Made by a program: the position numbers and the translations under genes. The notes beneath the pieces are model-generated. The model did not search any database. It worked only from the letters and a program-made list of their open reading frames with translations, and had not been told where the DNA came from. DNA of 8,124 nucleotides from JACDAE01 sp034438015 (GTDB taxonomy: Bacteria; Chloroflexota; Ktedonobacteria; Ktedonobacterales; Ktedonobacteraceae): positions 1 through 8,124 of the forward strand of contig DAOTTD010000321.1 in the NCBI GenBank assembly GCA_034438015.1. Reading direction: 5' to 3'. The stretch's first letter is position 1. Each line of letters begins with the position of its first letter. Shown piece after piece: positions 6,516 to 8,124 of the stretch.

Positions 6516-7466
6516 ATGAATAAAACAGATCGATTGCTGGCTATCGTGTTGGAGCTGCAACGCAGGGGCAGGCAGCGGGCCGAAGATCTCGCCGACACCT
6601 TCGAGACCAGTAAGCGCACCATCTACCGCGATATCCTGGCGTTGTGCGAGGCTGGCGTACCGATAGTCGCAACGCCTGGGCAGGGCTACGCGCTTATGAA
6701 AGGCTACTTCCTGCCGCCGCTCAGCTTCACCAGTGAGGAGGCCACGATGCTGCTCCTGGGGAGCGACTTCATGGCCCAGAACTTCGACGCGCAGTATCGC
6801 ATGGCAGCCGAGGGAGCGGGTCGCAAAATCGAGGGCGTGCTGCCCGAAAAGCTGCGCGCCGACGTGCACTATCTTCAGAGCAATATCCGCTTCGTCGGCA
6901 CGGGCCTCACCTACAATTCCAAAGAGAGGGAGACGCTGCAACAGTTAAGGCGCGCTATCCTGGACCGTATCACCGTGCGCTTCTGCTATCATACACGTTA
7001 CGGCAGCGACGGGCAGAGCGCGGCCACCACACGCTCGGCAGATCCCTATGGACTGGCCTATTTCCTCAATAACTGGCACCTCGTAGCATATTGTCACACT
7101 CGACAGGACATCCGCAACTTCCGCCTCGACCGCATCGACGACCTGGAATTATTGTCCGCCACCTTCAATCGTCCCGCCGATTTCCAGATGGGACGCAACA
7201 CGGAAAGCCGCGAGCGCAATCTAGTTGTGCGTGCACTGTTCGATCGAGAGATTGCGCGCTGGGTGCATGAGAACCGTTCTTACTACGTCACCTCCGAAGA
7301 GGAGACCGACGAGGGGTTGCTGGTCACGCTCAGAATACGGCAGGAGAGCGAAGTAGCGCAGTGGTTCCTCGGCTGGGGGAGCCATGTGCGGATACTGGAA
7401 CCCGCTTCACTTAGAGAACTCCTCGCCGCAGAGGCGTGCAAGATGTTACAGAATTATGCGCGATAA
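6516..7466 (+). CDS. YafY-type HTH/WYL-domain transcriptional regulator
   Basis: A predicted 316-residue cytoplasmic DNA-binding regulator. Residues 1-60 are an HTH_11 winged helix: KTDRLLAIVLELQ, then LADTFETSKRTIYRDI as the recognition helix region, and the wing VPIVATPGQGYALMKGYFLPP. Residues 137-218 are the WYL sensor domain, with YGLAYFLNNWHLVAYC (the motif reads W-H-L here) and DIRNFRLDRI. Residues 234-313 are the C-terminal WCX extension, including LGWGSHVRILEPASLRELL. The start at 6516 is chosen because AGGATGG (6501-6507) lies 8 nt upstream and MNKTDRLLAI is the usual opening of this family; the frame also extends to ATG 6474 and 6504. Many WYL proteins sense nucleic acid or small ligands and control neighbouring genes. 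The two VOC genes just downstream are the likeliest targets, but this is inference. Confidence 0.9.
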   Translation: MNKTDRLLAIVLELQRRGRQRAEDLADTFETSKRTIYRDILALCEAGVPIVATPGQGYALMKGYFLPPLSFTSEEATMLLLGSDFMAQNFDAQYRMAAEGAGRKIEGVLPEKLRADVHYLQSNIRFVGTGLTYNSKERETLQQLRRAILDRITVRFCYHTRYGSDGQSAATTRSADPYGLAYFLNNWHLVAYCHTRQDIRNFRLDRIDDLELLSATFNRPADFQMGRNTESRERNLVVRALFDREIARWVHENRSYYVTSEEETDEGLLVTLRIRQESEVAQWFLGWGSHVRILEPASLRELLAAEACKMLQNYAR

Positions 7467-7504
7467 CTTTGCAAAGTCATTTCGCTGCTGACATACTGTT
7501 GTCA
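7466..7504. promoter_or_regulatory. Palindromes between the regulator and the first VOC gene
   Basis: A perfect 12-bp palindrome, ACTTTGCAAAGT (7466-7477), overlaps the last base of the regulator stop codon. An inverted repeat TGACA-(6 nt)-TGTCA (7489-7493 and 7500-7504) follows. A -10-like TATACT lies at 7516-7521, but no -35 box is at a good distance (TTGTCA at 7499 gives 11 bp; CTGACA at 7488 gives 22 bp). These may be operator sites feeding an activator-dependent promoter for the VOC genes. No T-run follows the palindrome, so it is not a typical terminator. Confidence 0.35.
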
Positions 7505-7581
7505 CTGCTCCGGGTTATACTACTGGTATAGGAAAAACGATGAATGACGGCGCTGCAAGCGTCGCAGTAAGGAGCAACATA

Positions 7582-7947
7582 ATGGCAACGATACCGACAC
7601 TCGACTTTGTGGTCTTCTATGTCGCGAATCTCGAAGAGTCCCTGGCGTACTTCACGGAGAAACTGGGCTTCAAGTCCCTGCCGGAGCAGAACGGGCCCGT
7701 TTTTCGCAGTCTGATCGGCAGCGAAGAGAAGATCGGCTTCGGACTGAACCTGGCATCCGACGAGACGCCCCCAGCCGGCACGGTCGAACTGTACTTCAAG
7801 ACAGACGACCTGGCAGGATTGCATCGCGCGTACACCGCCAACGGAGCGGGCACCACGCCCGTGCTCTCCCTACCCTTCGGCCAGGTCTTCAACGTACAGA
7901 CGCCCGACCGGCACGCACTGGTCATGCTGGGCGAGCCTGTGAGCTAG
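7582..7947 (+). CDS. VOC-superfamily (glyoxalase/bleomycin-resistance fold) protein
   Basis: A predicted 121-residue cytoplasmic protein with the vicinal oxygen chelate fold. The first beta-alpha-beta unit is VVFYVANLEESLAYFTEKLGF (10-30), the standard VOC opening. VELYFKTDDLAGLHRAYTANG (68-88) starts the second unit, and the end has the usual FNVQTPDRHALVML pattern. The start is ATG 7582 because TAAGGAG (7568-7574) sits 7 nt upstream; the frame extends back to 7540 without support. The typical metal ligands are not all present: there is no His in the first strand (LDFVVFYV) and no Glu in the last (HALVML), though Glu69 is in place. It may therefore bind or sequester a ligand rather than act as a metal-dependent glyoxalase or dioxygenase. 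It lies 115 bp after the WYL regulator and 64 bp before a second VOC gene. Confidence 0.87.
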   Translation: MATIPTLDFVVFYVANLEESLAYFTEKLGFKSLPEQNGPVFRSLIGSEEKIGFGLNLASDETPPAGTVELYFKTDDLAGLHRAYTANGAGTTPVLSLPFGQVFNVQTPDRHALVMLGEPVS

Positions 7948-7958
7948 TCAACGCTTGA

Positions 7959-7993
7959 TGGCTGTGGACGTTTGTAATGAGCATCCACAGCCA
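7959..7993 (+). other. Intercistronic hairpin before the second VOC gene
   Basis: A perfect 10-bp inverted repeat (TGGCTGTGGA at 7959-7968 and TCCACAGCCA at 7984-7993) encloses a 15-nt loop. It ends 4 nt before the AGGAGGT ribosome site of the next gene and is not followed by T residues. It could protect an mRNA end, affect translation of the downstream gene, or terminate weakly. Confidence 0.5.
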
Positions 7994-8011
7994 GAATAGG
8001 AGGTAATCGAC

Positions 8012-8124
8012 ATGACGATAACATTGAAGAAACTGACCCCCAACATCATGGTCGAGGATGTCAACCGCACAATACAGTTCTACAAAGAGACTCTTGGATT
8101 TGAGCTCCTGACATCTGTGCCCGA
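8012..8124 (+). CDS. Second VOC-superfamily protein, N-terminal part (cut by window edge)
   Basis: ATG 8012 follows a near-perfect AGGAGGT (7998-8004) at 7 nt. The 37 visible codons read MTITLKKLTPNIMVEDVNRT and then IQFYKETLGFELLTSVP. The PNIMVEDVNRTIQFYKETLGF stretch is the classic first beta-alpha unit of a VOC protein (glyoxalase/bleomycin-resistance/dioxygenase fold). It resembles the upstream VOC protein in pattern but not closely in sequence, so the two are distinct family members rather than a recent duplication. The rest lies beyond the window, so metal ligands and function cannot be judged. Co-transcription with the first VOC gene is likely. Confidence 0.85.
   Translation, partial: MTITLKKLTPNIMVEDVNRTIQFYKETLGFELLTSVP

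Overview
The window looks like chromosomal DNA from a high-GC, Ktedonobacter-like member of the Chloroflexota. This rests on gene style, not on a marker gene: a YafY-type WYL regulator beside small VOC proteins, a P450, several MFS carriers, a threonine/proline-linked lipoprotein, and palindromic repeats in otherwise moderately GC-rich spacers. No rRNA, tRNA, CRISPR array, transposase or phage gene was seen. The taxonomic call is an inference.

Layout. Positions 1-586 hold no convincing gene. They carry a terminator-like hairpin, a 137-bp repeat core, several small hairpins and a promoter. Next is an MFS carrier of the fucose-permease-like (FHS) type (587-1918, +). Convergent to it is a secreted lipoprotein built from two copies of a Cys-paired, Ig-like domain (2001-2837, -). 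That gene has a clear sigma70-type promoter and faces a divergently transcribed TauE/SafE (TSUP) permease (3046-3834, +). Between the permease and a 14-TM DHA2 drug exporter (4243-5745, +) lies a 340-bp element that is one long, nested, imperfect palindrome (3868-4207). Its core is repeated in the same orientation at 114-250. After the exporter comes the N-terminal half of a cytochrome P450 (5800-6423, +). It keeps a good promoter with a palindrome over the -10 box but lacks every C-terminal catalytic motif. The window ends with a WYL-family regulator (6516-7466, +), a VOC-fold protein (7582-7947, +) and the start of a second VOC protein (8012 onward, +), which is cut by the window edge.

How the parts may work together. 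This is an accessory, transport-rich neighbourhood rather than one pathway. The regulator and the two VOC genes form the most coherent unit: same strand, short gaps, strong ribosome binding sites. The two MFS carriers and the TSUP permease are probably independent. The repeat copies and the broken P450 suggest a region that has been rearranged. The strongest unusual signals are the palindromic element family, the truncated P450 behind an intact palindromic promoter, and the lipoprotein domain duplication. I do not see a complete new defence or biosynthetic system.
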